NCBI GenBank assembly: GCA_020638175.1 | Contig: JACKJA010000002.1 | Location: 806,001-870,000 of the forward strand | Length of the DNA: 64,000 nucleotides | Source of the DNA: Rhodospirillales bacterium | GTDB taxonomy: Bacteria; Pseudomonadota; Alphaproteobacteria; Micavibrionales; Micavibrionaceae | Reading direction: 5' to 3' | Shown: positions 17,338 to 26,317 of the stretch, piece after piece | Numbering within the stretch: position 1 is the first letter of the stretch | Layout: every line of letters begins with the position of its first letter | Made by a program: the position numbers and the translations under genes | Notes under the pieces: generated by a model | What the model was told of the DNA's origin: nothing | Database searches by the model: none | Seen by the model: the letters and a program-made list of their open reading frames with translations, nothing else

Positions 17338-19056
17338 TTAAACGGAAATTTGCAAGTCGGCCAGACCATCGGGAATATCCCTGTGTGTGACGAGAATCAG
17401 GGTCATGTCAGGCCGCCGATCTTTAATCATCTGGTAAATTTGCTTTTCAACATTGATGCTGACGGCGCTGGTGGCTTCATCCATGATTAGAAAGGCGGGC
17501 GCAGAGGCCAGCGCACGGGCCAGAACGATCCGTTGCCGCTGCCCGCCGGACAGGCGTATGCCGCGTTCCCCGACCTTGGTTCCCAGCCCGTCAGGCAGGG
17601 CGTCGACGAAATCCTTAATCGCCGCGATCTCTAACGCGTCCTGAATGTTATGAGCGGGGATATTCCGGCCCAGCGTCAGGTTTTCATACAAGGTGCCGTC
17701 CATGAGCTCAAAATCCTGTCCGGCGGCGGCCACCCCGGAAAGCCACTGTTCGCGGTTTACTTGGTCGAAATCCAGATCGTCGATCCAGATTTTCCCCGAT
17801 GTAGGCCGGGTCAGTTTTAAAAACAGGTTTACCAATGTCGATTTCCCGGCGCCGCTCAGTCCCCTGATGGCCAGAACCTTGCCGCGCGGCAATTCAAAAC
17901 TCAGCCGGTCGATAACGGTCTCGTGGTCATAGGCAAAACTGACACTGTCAAAACGAATGGTTTTCCAAGGGCTCGGCATGGGCAGGGTGGCCGTGGCTTC
18001 ATCCCGCATATCCGGGGCTTTGAGCTGCTTAAGAACGGCCGTCAGGGACCCTTGCGCCTTTACAAGCGTCATCAGCGCCCCTTCCAGCCTGTAAATATAG
18101 GGCTGAAGCTTGTAAAGCAGGGCAATAACGGTAGCCGTGACCGTCACCGGGTTGCCAATGGTCATGGATAGCCATATCAGGGCCGCAATAATAACCAGAA
18201 CCGAAATATCATTTACTGGCCGCAGATACGTCTCGACCAGAGACATCCGGGTAAAGGCACGGGCCACGGCATCGGACAGCGATACAAAAGAACGGGACTC
18301 TTCATGTTCAAGACCATGCGCCCGGATCGTCCGGATGGCCTGCATCCGGGTATACATACGCAAGGCCAGTTCCTCGTTGATTTTTGTAACCTCAAAGCCA
18401 AGACGGCGCAGGGGCTGTTTCAAACCGGCCAGCATGACTTTGATAAAGACGCCCAGAACAATCACCAGCAAGGCCAGCGGCCATGAGAAAAACAGGATAA
18501 TCAACAGGTAAACGAACAGGGCGCATAACGCGATCACAATGCTGGCCAGCGCCTGAACGACCTCGGAGACATACCAGCATTCAACCTGCAGCGCATTGGT
18601 CATGGTGCCGTAATCCATTTTGGCGAGATCTTTATAAGGCAGGGCCATGTATTTCTCAAACAGGGCCGAGCGGATCTTATGATGAATGGTGTTTGTGATG
18701 TAAGAGCCGAGAATATTATACGCGCCGATAATCAGCGACTTGGCGACGACGGTAATGATAATGATCGTCCATATAAGGATAACATTGTCACCGGTGGCGG
18801 TATCAATAGCGGAGAAAAAGTCGCTCATCAGGCTGTTGACGGGCAGTTCAAAACTGCCGGACAGGCTTTTAAAAACAAACAAAACGATGAGCCCCACCGC
18901 CGTACTCTCAACGATGGACGATAAAATGCCCAGAAAGATAGACAATAAAATCAGGGGCTTCATGTCCGTGAAAAAAGGCAATAGCTGGCGCACGCTATTC
19001 AGGTCGCCGATAAAGCGGTTCACAAAAGGAAGTTTTTTCAAAGCCGTCCGGGTCAT
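17338..19056 (-). CDS. MsbA-like ABC exporter, fused permease and ATPase
   Basis: This 572-residue half-transporter has six TM helices in the first ~330 residues and a C-terminal nucleotide-binding domain. Walker A is GLSGAGKST, the Q-loop is in AAAGQDFELM, the signature is LSGGQRQR, Walker B is FLIMDEATS and the switch histidine is in LVTHRD. It would work as a homodimer exporting a lipid, lipid-linked glycan or other hydrophobic substrate across the inner membrane. Its ATG overlaps the stop of the trifunctional enzyme gene by one base (TAATG), which ties the two functionally. The Wzx flippase elsewhere in the locus makes its substrate uncertain; a second glycan or a modified lipid is possible. 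Confidence 0.88.
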   Translation of the reverse strand: MTRTALKKLPFVNRFIGDLNSVRQLLPFFTDMKPLILLSIFLGILSSIVESTAVGLIVLFVFKSLSGSFELPVNSLMSDFFSAIDTATGDNVILIWTIIIITVVAKSLIIGAYNILGSYITNTIHHKIRSALFEKYMALPYKDLAKMDYGTMTNALQVECWYVSEVVQALASIVIALCALFVYLLIILFFSWPLALLVIVLGVFIKVMLAGLKQPLRRLGFEVTKINEELALRMYTRMQAIRTIRAHGLEHEESRSFVSLSDAVARAFTRMSLVETYLRPVNDISVLVIIAALIWLSMTIGNPVTVTATVIALLYKLQPYIYRLEGALMTLVKAQGSLTAVLKQLKAPDMRDEATATLPMPSPWKTIRFDSVSFAYDHETVIDRLSFELPRGKVLAIRGLSGAGKSTLVNLFLKLTRPTSGKIWIDDLDFDQVNREQWLSGVAAAGQDFELMDGTLYENLTLGRNIPAHNIQDALEIAAIKDFVDALPDGLGTKVGERGIRLSGGQRQRIVLARALASAPAFLIMDEATSAVSINVEKQIYQMIKDRRPDMTLILVTHRDIPDGLADLQISV

Positions 19057-21959
19057 TAAAAAACAGTCTCAAAAGGGGTTGTATCCAGATCATAATTGTC
19101 CGGCGCCGGTAAATCCATGCCCAAACCGCTGACGAAGGTGTTTAAATCATGGCGGCCATCGACCAGCAAACGCGGGATAACGGTTCGGCCTGCCCGGGCA
19201 AGGCCATAGGGGCCGGCGCTGTATATCGTGCTGTATCCGGCAATCTGGAACAGGCGTTGTTCGCGAAAACCAAAAGCGCCGTACGGCGGCGCGATAGTCG
19301 TGACGGGCTGCTCCAGCTCTTGTTCCAAAACGGCTTTCGACTGGCGTGCTTCTTCCAGAAGCTCTTTCGACCCCAGTCTTGTCGCCTGACGGTGGGTGAC
19401 CAGATGGCTGCCGAAGGTGACACCTTGTTCGGCGAGGGTGCGCATGTGATTCCACCCCATCAGTGGCGCCGGAGAACCGTAAGAGTCATCCCACAGGGCG
19501 TGCCCTCCGGCATGGCCGGTCGGGACGAACATGTGCGCGGTAAAGCCGTTACGCTGCAGGATCGGCCACGCCGTTGTGGCAAAGTCAAGGCAGGCATCAT
19601 CAAAGCTGATAATAACCGGGCGGCCTTGTAATGTCTGATCGGGCCATTCGGGATGAAGGGCGTCTGGGGAAAGTGCATAAAACCCGTGACGCCGTAAATA
19701 GCGGAGCTGCTGTTCAAACTGCACCGGCGAAACGCGGTAAGGGGCCAGCGCCTCAGGACCGCCGGTCGCAATGCGATGATACATCAAAACGGGAATGGTG
19801 TGTGTTGTTTCGGTACGAAAGGCGTCCATTCGGGTTTTTAGGGCGCCACCCCAAACAACGCTGGCCGCCACGTTGGCGGGCAGGGGGATGCCGAAAGGGG
19901 CGGTTGTGTGCTTTACATGATCCGTTCCGTCCTTTGATTTCCTGAAAAGATCAATCCGGTAAAGTTCCGTCGATAATGTTGAAACCGGGCGCAGGTCTTG
20001 ATGGGCCTGTAAAGCGTCGACAATACGGTCGGCCCCGTACTCATGATCCCAGTCAAAACCGGTCCGGGACGGATCATCGGCCAGCAGCCGGGCATGAGCG
20101 GTCAGAAGGTATCCTCCGGGCTTCAGGGCTTGAGCGATATTGACGACAATGCCGTCAAGCTGCTTGCGGTTGTCCGTGTAATAGAGGACTTCCGAACAGA
20201 CGATCAGGTCATAGTGCCCGTCTATCGGCTGGTTCATAAAATCAAGGACGGCAAATTGCGAGTTTGTTTTCCCCTCACAGCGCTGCGCAGCTCGTTTAAG
20301 CGCCGTTTCCGATATATCCGTAGCCAGAAGATGTTCGACCCGGTCACACAAGGCAACGGTGAAATGACCCTCGGCACACGCCAGCTCCAACGCCGATTCA
20401 ATTTTATCAGAGGGCAGAAGATCAAGCGTTTGCCGGTATTTTGTTTGTTCATAGGGATTGGTGTAATCCCAGGGATCCTCCGTGGTGAACAGTTGTTCCC
20501 AGACATTGTCCGCGGTTTTCTCCGGCGCGGCTTCTGGTTGATCGTCCCGGTCCGGAGAGATAACGGGCGCCGTGGTCCGGGAAAGATAGACGGCCTGAAG
20601 AAGGCTGTATGATGCAGGTTTGCCAATGCGCCCGGTTTTGGTCAGAGCCTTTAAAATTTTTCTGAAAACCCGCCGCTTGAACGACACGGGTTCAATCTGC
20701 TGTGCCAGTTCAAAAGCGATCACAGGCATAAGAGAAAAGACGGTCGGCGGTGCCAGAACCGGAATTCCCGGCAGACGGATAAATGTTTTGCCGATGAAGC
20801 CCTGAACATAAAGACAATCAATATCCGGCGGCAGGCGGTTTATATGCAACAGATCGGAAAACCTTAAAAACGCGGTGGTGTTGGTGTACAAGGCCGTTCG
20901 CAAACGCCCCTTGTCAAAAAATGCACGGCAGAGGTCGAGCATGATCCGGTTTGCCAGCCCGCGGTCTCCGGTTTTATCTTCGATCATCTTGAGCAGGGCT
21001 GTCATGGCTGGCTCTGCCGTTGGCCAGATGGCCGTTAAATGCTCTGTGTCGACGTGGCCGCCAATGCTTAGCCCTTCCACAAGGGCATCAATGTGCCAGT
21101 GTTCACCCGGCGTGGGAACGGCCAGCGCCGCAGCCTTGCCGTATAAGGATTCAGTGCTTTCCCCTTGCGCCGCGGCAATCGCGGCGTTCCACAGCAATAG
21201 CCATGTCTGCCGCCGGGCGATGTCGAGGGAATCGGGCTTGTAACGGGCAATAGCAGGCCCATAACTTTCCCCGTTTTGCCGCCGCAATATCTCGTTGGCA
21301 TCGTCAAACATTTGCCCGGCATTTTTGGACAGGGAACGCGGTGTGTTGCGGTAATAGGCCAGAGTTTTGTCGACCGCGGCAAACGTTACGCCGCTTCCGG
21401 CTATCTTCAGCCATAAATCCCAGTCCTCACAGGTCGTTAACGCCGGATCAAAGCCGCCCGCTTTCAATATATGCGATCGTTTGACCAGCGCGGCGTGGAT
21501 TGGAAAATAGGCGCGCGCCGCCAATTCGGCGCAGCCGTCTTTAGATTGAATACCGTGTTTTTCCGCAAACACGATGTGACCATCATCCGTTGTCCGGGCA
21601 TAACCGCATACGACGATATCGGCGTTCTCTCTCCTGGCGGTTCCCAGCATTTTGGTCAAATAGCGCGGATGAATGGTGTCGTCGCTGTCGAGAAAGACGA
21701 TCCATTCTCCTTCGGCTTGTTCTATGCCAGTGTTCCGGGCCCGTGAAACGCCGCGGTTACTCTGATGTATATAGTGAATCCGGTGGTCTTGATCGGCCAG
21801 CTTTTTCACTGTTTCAACCGTGTCGTCCGTCGATCCGTCGTCAACGATGACAAGCTGCCAGTCTTCGTAATCCTGTGCCCGAACCGAGGCAACGCTTTGC
21901 TCGATGGTCTGCGCTGCGTTATAGGCCGGCATTACGATAGAAACTAGGGGGCGGGTCAT
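19056..21959 (-). CDS. Trifunctional glycosyltransferase / methyltransferase / polysaccharide deacetylase
   Basis: This 967-residue protein joins three enzyme domains. Residues 1-230 are a GT2 domain: VSIVMPAYNAAQTIEQS, LVIVDDGSTDDT, and FLDSDDT. Residues about 240-480 are helical linker of unknown role. Residues about 485-700 form a NodS-like SAM methyltransferase: WEQLFTTEDPWDYTNPYEQ, the SAM loop ALELACAEGHFT, and ICSEVLYY. Residues about 715-945 are a NodB-type carbohydrate esterase 4 deacetylase: IPVLMYHRI, IISFDDAC with the catalytic/metal Asp pair, FGSHLVTH with the metal histidines, and APPYGAFG. There is no signal peptide or TM helix, so it should act in the cytoplasm on a lipid-linked acceptor. 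It precedes an ABC exporter with a one-base overlap. It starts 33 bases after the UXS-like gene. Confidence 0.88.
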   Translation of the reverse strand: MTRPLVSIVMPAYNAAQTIEQSVASVRAQDYEDWQLVIVDDGSTDDTVETVKKLADQDHRIHYIHQSNRGVSRARNTGIEQAEGEWIVFLDSDDTIHPRYLTKMLGTARRENADIVVCGYARTTDDGHIVFAEKHGIQSKDGCAELAARAYFPIHAALVKRSHILKAGGFDPALTTCEDWDLWLKIAGSGVTFAAVDKTLAYYRNTPRSLSKNAGQMFDDANEILRRQNGESYGPAIARYKPDSLDIARRQTWLLLWNAAIAAAQGESTESLYGKAAALAVPTPGEHWHIDALVEGLSIGGHVDTEHLTAIWPTAEPAMTALLKMIEDKTGDRGLANRIMLDLCRAFFDKGRLRTALYTNTTAFLRFSDLLHINRLPPDIDCLYVQGFIGKTFIRLPGIPVLAPPTVFSLMPVIAFELAQQIEPVSFKRRVFRKILKALTKTGRIGKPASYSLLQAVYLSRTTAPVISPDRDDQPEAAPEKTADNVWEQLFTTEDPWDYTNPYEQTKYRQTLDLLPSDKIESALELACAEGHFTVALCDRVEHLLATDISETALKRAAQRCEGKTNSQFAVLDFMNQPIDGHYDLIVCSEVLYYTDNRKQLDGIVVNIAQALKPGGYLLTAHARLLADDPSRTGFDWDHEYGADRIVDALQAHQDLRPVSTLSTELYRIDLFRKSKDGTDHVKHTTAPFGIPLPANVAASVVWGGALKTRMDAFRTETTHTIPVLMYHRIATGGPEALAPYRVSPVQFEQQLRYLRRHGFYALSPDALHPEWPDQTLQGRPVIISFDDACLDFATTAWPILQRNGFTAHMFVPTGHAGGHALWDDSYGSPAPLMGWNHMRTLAEQGVTFGSHLVTHRQATRLGSKELLEEARQSKAVLEQELEQPVTTIAPPYGAFGFREQRLFQIAGYSTIYSAGPYGLARAGRTVIPRLLVDGRHDLNTFVSGLGMDLPAPDNYDLDTTPFETVF

Positions 21960-21992
21960 TTTTGAGCCCTTCTGGCGTCAGGGAGTTCTGGT

Positions 21993-23003
21993 TTATACAG
22001 CGCTTTGTGCCAGTAAACCGTTTTCCCGCAGATGTGTAAACAAAGCCTCATTGCTGTTTTGAATGTCGATTGATTCAGCAAACCATTTCATTGTCAGCTT
22101 GATCCCCTCTTCATAAGGGATGCCGCAAGTCCAGCCCGGAAGGATCCGTTGCCCCAGCGTCAGATCGGGACAACGGTTGGTCGGGTCCTGGGGCGGCGGC
22201 GGCAAAAATATGATTTCACTGCCGGGCACGAGCGCCGCGACATATTCAGCCACTTTCAAAACCGGAATTTCACGGTTGTTGCCGATATTCAGCGGCCCGC
22301 AAAAATCAATGCCATCGCGCCAGAAATAGCGCTTCATACCCTCTATAATATCAGAGATATAACCCCAGCTTCGGGATTGATTCCCGCTTCCATAGACGGT
22401 GATCGGTTTGCCGGTCAAAGCCTGCGTTACAAAATTCGAAACCGCCCGGCCGTCATCGGGTTTGGTACGGGGGCCGTATACATTAAAGGGGCGGATAACC
22501 TTGATCTTCATGCCGTAGACGCGGTGACATTCAAACAGGAAAGCTTCCGTGCAGCGCTTGCCCTCGTCGTAAGATGAACGGGGGCCTGTGCAATCTACAG
22601 AGCCGCGATAATCCTCAGGCTGTGGGGAGACCAGCGGATCGCCGTAGACTTCGGACGTGGAAACATAGCAAAAAGTGCCGCCGTCTTTCATGATTTCACG
22701 CAGACGCATGGCGCCCAGTACGTTGGCGGCGATTGTCCGGACGGGTTCCGAGGAATAGATCTGCGGCGCCGCGGGCGAAGCCAGATGATAGACCTCGTCG
22801 AATTTGACATCCGTTTGAAAGGTTTCGATGTCATGGATTTCAATTTTCAAGCGCTGATCGCGAATATGGGCCAGATTACTGATCTCGCCGGTCCAGAGAT
22901 TATCAACGACAACCAGCGTTTCAATATCTTGGCGGGTCAACAGGCGGTCGACCAGATGCGAACCAATGAAACCGGCGCCGCCGGCAACAATTATCTTTTT
23001 CAT
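21993..23003 (-). CDS. UDP-glucuronate decarboxylase-like NAD-dependent epimerase
   Basis: This 336-residue extended SDR enzyme resembles UDP-xylose synthase and related nucleotide-sugar decarboxylases/epimerases. It has the NAD-binding IIVAGGAGFIGSHLVDRLL, VYHLASPAAPQIYSSEP, the active-site VSTSEVYGDP, the catalytic YDEGKR (YxxxK) and VIRPFNVYGPRTKPDDGR. The LASPAxP and YDEGKR motifs are characteristic of the UXS branch. It would supply UDP-xylose or a related activated sugar to the glycosyltransferases of the locus. An alternative is a dTDP-sugar dehydratase-type enzyme; the motifs favour UXS. Confidence 0.8.
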   Translation of the reverse strand: MKKIIVAGGAGFIGSHLVDRLLTRQDIETLVVVDNLWTGEISNLAHIRDQRLKIEIHDIETFQTDVKFDEVYHLASPAAPQIYSSEPVRTIAANVLGAMRLREIMKDGGTFCYVSTSEVYGDPLVSPQPEDYRGSVDCTGPRSSYDEGKRCTEAFLFECHRVYGMKIKVIRPFNVYGPRTKPDDGRAVSNFVTQALTGKPITVYGSGNQSRSWGYISDIIEGMKRYFWRDGIDFCGPLNIGNNREIPVLKVAEYVAALVPGSEIIFLPPPPQDPTNRCPDLTLGQRILPGWTCGIPYEEGIKLTMKWFAESIDIQNSNEALFTHLRENGLLAQSAV

Positions 23004-23057
23004 ATCCCTGTTCTCTCTCTCTTATATATATGCCGTTATATATGCCGTCTAGCCCGG

Positions 23058-24062
23058 TCACTCCGGCGCCATAGCCGCCACATCAGCAAATGTTTTATAT
23101 TCTTTTTCCCCGCGCCTTGGCCCGGGAGGATCCGGTTTTTTAAAGAACCGCTCCAGTTTCCCTTTCAATTTAAATAAGACAGATTTTGACATTATGCAAA
23201 TAAAAAGCATCAAATCATAAGTATTTCTTATCCGGTTGAATATCTCGTGTATGGCGGCAATATTTCCATCTTCTCTGCGAACCAGAAAAACAAGCGCGCT
23301 CAGGGTCTCCCCGGTTTCTCTGGCAAGACGCCATTTGCTAACGTCATAGCCGGTTTTGAAGTGGTCATACATTAACAGCTCCGAGCGCAGCATCTGTATG
23401 TGATTGGACGACATATTGCCCGGATAAACCCGGTAGCCGATCAGGTAATAGGGCACGCAGACATAATCATGCTCATAGGCCAGCTGTAACTGGACCAGAT
23501 AATCCTCGCAGCCTTGCGCACCGTTATTCCGCAGATGAGAGGCATATCCACCGACTTTGATCAGGGCGTCTTTCCGGACGGTTATTCCGCTGCCGTTACC
23601 GACAAGGTTTCTTTCAAGTTGTTTCAGGAAGACATTACCGGAAAAATCAAGAACAGATGATTTTCCCAGAACTTTTCCTTCTTTATCAATGACATGAAAG
23701 GGCGAGTACGCCACAGCGGTCTGTGGTCCGGCCGCTTCCAAAGCCGCGACATGCATGGCTATTCTTTGCGGATGCCAGAGATCATCGGCGTCCATAGGGG
23801 CAATGTAAGAACCCTGCGCCGCGGCAATCGCGGTATTACGCGCGGCGGCCACGCCGGCGTTCTTCTGGCGGATGATCTTGATGTTGTCATGCTTGTCGGC
23901 TATGGCATCCAGCAAGGCGGGCGTGCCATCGGTTGACCCGTCATCAACGATGATAATTTCCAGGTTTTTATATGTTTGCGCCAAAACGGAATCGATTGTC
24001 TCGGTGATCGTGGTTTCGGCGTTGTAGGCCGGAATAATGACGGTAACCAGCGAAGTGCTCAT
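23058..24062 (-). CDS. Glycosyltransferase family 2
   Basis: This 334-residue GT-A enzyme has VTVIIPAYNAETTITETIDS, EIIIVDDGSTDGT, GVAAARNTAIAAAQG and the metal-binding PMDADDLWHP. The later CEDYLVQLQLA is the acidic catalytic region. The C-terminal third contains a hydrophobic segment (YDLMLFICIMSKSVLF) and a basic tail, suggesting membrane association. It is the first gene of the minus-strand run that continues through the UXS-like gene, the trifunctional enzyme and the ABC exporter. AGGGAA lies upstream of the ATG. Confidence 0.88.
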   Translation of the reverse strand: MSTSLVTVIIPAYNAETTITETIDSVLAQTYKNLEIIIVDDGSTDGTPALLDAIADKHDNIKIIRQKNAGVAAARNTAIAAAQGSYIAPMDADDLWHPQRIAMHVAALEAAGPQTAVAYSPFHVIDKEGKVLGKSSVLDFSGNVFLKQLERNLVGNGSGITVRKDALIKVGGYASHLRNNGAQGCEDYLVQLQLAYEHDYVCVPYYLIGYRVYPGNMSSNHIQMLRSELLMYDHFKTGYDVSKWRLARETGETLSALVFLVRREDGNIAAIHEIFNRIRNTYDLMLFICIMSKSVLFKLKGKLERFFKKPDPPGPRRGEKEYKTFADVAAMAPE

Positions 24063-24207
24063 TTAAAAATTCCCTGCGCAAAAGGCGAATAACAAAAACC
24101 AGTGTTGATTAACGAAGATAATGTTATTGCGATAATGATAGGCTGAGCAAGGAAAATATAAGGCCGGGAGTATCCGAAGTCCTTTGTGGAAAAGGCCGCA
24201 GAAAAAC

Positions 24208-24237
24208 TTGGCGTGATTTTACAAAACTGTTTATAGT
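24208..24237 (+). promoter_or_regulatory. Possible promoter for the PodJ-like gene
   Basis: TTGGCG (24208-24213), an 18-base spacer and TATAGT (24232-24237) lie 42 bases before the ATG at 24280, in a 217-base divergent space. Only a moderate match to sigma70. Confidence 0.4.
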
Positions 24238-24279
24238 CGGCTCATTCAGGTAATAAAACAGTGATACGAGGCCGTCGAC

Positions 24280-26307
24280 ATGAGTTCTGCCATGCAAAAG
24301 CCCTCTCGTCCCGGCAAGATGGGGCGTGATAATCAGGTAATCCAGTTGTTAAATCAACTGGGGACGCGTCTGGTCCGCAGCGAAAAAGAGCGCCGGGCTA
24401 TGCAAAACATGCTGGCCGAGCACAAGGAAATGTTTGCCGATATGGAAGACCGCGCCATGTTGGGCGAAAAGGCCTATATTGGCCTGCAGAACCAGATTGC
24501 CAAACGTGAAAGCGCCGAGCGCGCGCTTTTGATTCGTCAGCAAAAGATGGAAAAAGAGCTTCAGGACAAATTCGAGAAAATTGAAAAGGCCGCGGCTCTT
24601 GCCGATAAAATCGAAGAGGCGATCGCCCAGCAGGCGCGCCTGAACCGCCGCCTTGATAAAATACATCAGGACAAAACCCGGATGATCCGCAAACTCGACC
24701 AGATCGAGGAAGTTGTGGCGGAAACCCAGGAAACCGTCCGGTCAGGCGCTTTGGTCACGATGGATGACGCCGGTAAAGACAAATCTGACGACGCGCCATG
24801 GTGGCAGCGCTCTTTTCATGTGCAGGCAATCGGCATGGCGGCGACGATTCTGGTTGCCGGTATTGTCGGGTGGAGCGCCAGCAGCTTGCAACAAAGCATG
24901 ACGACCCGTGGCGCGGCCTCCTCCACCGTCGCGGCGGCAGAAACAGCAGAGAGCAATCCTGCGGCTGATTATGCGGACAATCGCGAAGCACCTGATGAAA
25001 ACGGTTTAATCATTCCGGCGTTCTCAACGGTGGGCGCTTACGAAAATCCGGAAACGATGAGCGCGGAAGAATTACTGGCCGCGATGGCCGAAGACCCGGA
25101 TGCGCTGGCTGCGAAGTTGAATGCCATCGAACCGGAAGCTGCCCCTGCGGTGGTGCCGGAAGAGCCGCAGGAAATAGCAAATCAGGGGACCGGGGAAAAC
25201 GATGCGATCGAGCTGGCGGCCCTGACGCCGCAGGATAAAGTTGAAACCGCGCCGCCACCGCCGCCACCGGTACAACAGGCCGTCAAGCCGCCGACCCCAC
25301 CGGCAAGGGACGCGGATATTGAAAAGTTTATAGCGGACCAGAAATCAGATACGCCCGTACGTCAACGGATAGCCGAGGATAAAAACCTGCCGGCGGTTAT
25401 CAAGGAAATCGAAGCGAAAGCCTTGGACGGCGTGCCGGAGGCCCAGCATGATCTCGCGGCAATTTATACGGCGGGCCATGGCGGCGTTGCCGTGGATTAC
25501 AAAAAAGCAGCGCAATGGTTCCGGGAAGCGGCCATCGCCGGGGTCGGCAACGCCCGTTATAATCTCGGCGTTTTGTATCATCAGGGACTGGGCGTCGACC
25601 GTAATGTCGACGAAGCCATCCGCTGGTACCGGGCAGCGGCGGCCCTCGGTCACCCGGAAGCGCAGTATAATCTGGGGATTGCCCATATCGAAGGCATCGG
25701 GGCTGACTATAACCCGCAGGTGGCCGCCCGGTTCTTTGAGCAAGCGGCCCAAAGCGGCATTATGGAAGCTGCCTACAATCTGGGCCTGATCTATGAAAAC
25801 GGGCTGCTGGGAACACCCCAGCCACAGGAAGCCATGCGCTGGTACCAAAAAGCGGCGGAACAGGGCAGCCCGGAAGCCCAAATGGCGCTCGACCAGCTAA
25901 GCAAGGCAAACAAGCCTCCCGTGGATTTGCGTTCGGGCGCGGCGGTAGCGCCGCAGACCCGGAAAACGGCAGCAGCTCCGCCTGAAGCGGAGAATATTGA
26001 TCCGGAAATTCTCGATGGTCTTCACATTCCCCGCAAATTATCCTCCGCCGATATGAGCGCCGCCCCGGAAGTCAGCAACAAGGAGCGGGCTGTGGTGGCG
26101 CAGATTCAAGAACAACTGGAGCGTTTTGGCCTGTATCCAGGGCCGGCCGATGGTATCATGGGCCCGCGGACCGAAGATGCTATTCGCAGCTATCAGGCAT
26201 CCTATAACCTGACGCAAGATGGCCGTGCCAGCGAGGCTTTGCTGGTGCATATGCTGACCAGTGAACTGGATGCGGCGATGGGGGATGTCGGCTCGCGCGA
26301 GGAATGA
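24280..26307 (+). CDS. PodJ-like coiled-coil / TM / Sel1 / peptidoglycan-binding protein
   Basis: This 675-residue protein has a charged cytoplasmic coiled coil (about residues 20-160), one TM helix (about 183-203), and a Pro/Ala/Glu-rich periplasmic linker. Four Sel1-type repeats follow (about 384-542, for example AQHDLAAIYTAGHGG and ARYNLGVLYHQGLG), then a peptidoglycan-binding domain near the C terminus (about 604-660; LERFGLYPGPADGIMGPRTEDAI). This order matches the Caulobacter polar organiser PodJ, although the coiled coil is shorter. By analogy it may sit at a pole or the division plane, anchored to the wall, and recruit envelope machinery. The polysaccharide locus ends just upstream, and pili genes are in the same window. 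Function is inferred from architecture. Confidence 0.7.
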   Translation: MSSAMQKPSRPGKMGRDNQVIQLLNQLGTRLVRSEKERRAMQNMLAEHKEMFADMEDRAMLGEKAYIGLQNQIAKRESAERALLIRQQKMEKELQDKFEKIEKAAALADKIEEAIAQQARLNRRLDKIHQDKTRMIRKLDQIEEVVAETQETVRSGALVTMDDAGKDKSDDAPWWQRSFHVQAIGMAATILVAGIVGWSASSLQQSMTTRGAASSTVAAAETAESNPAADYADNREAPDENGLIIPAFSTVGAYENPETMSAEELLAAMAEDPDALAAKLNAIEPEAAPAVVPEEPQEIANQGTGENDAIELAALTPQDKVETAPPPPPPVQQAVKPPTPPARDADIEKFIADQKSDTPVRQRIAEDKNLPAVIKEIEAKALDGVPEAQHDLAAIYTAGHGGVAVDYKKAAQWFREAAIAGVGNARYNLGVLYHQGLGVDRNVDEAIRWYRAAAALGHPEAQYNLGIAHIEGIGADYNPQVAARFFEQAAQSGIMEAAYNLGLIYENGLLGTPQPQEAMRWYQKAAEQGSPEAQMALDQLSKANKPPVDLRSGAAVAPQTRKTAAAPPEAENIDPEILDGLHIPRKLSSADMSAAPEVSNKERAVVAQIQEQLERFGLYPGPADGIMGPRTEDAIRSYQASYNLTQDGRASEALLVHMLTSELDAAMGDVGSREE

Positions 26308-26317
26308 TCCGCTGCGA

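Noticed and set aside
19056..21959. Nodulation gene island
   Set aside because: The domains resemble NodC/NodS/NodB, but there are no nod boxes, nodA, nodD or symbiosis genes; the resemblance is at enzyme-family level only.
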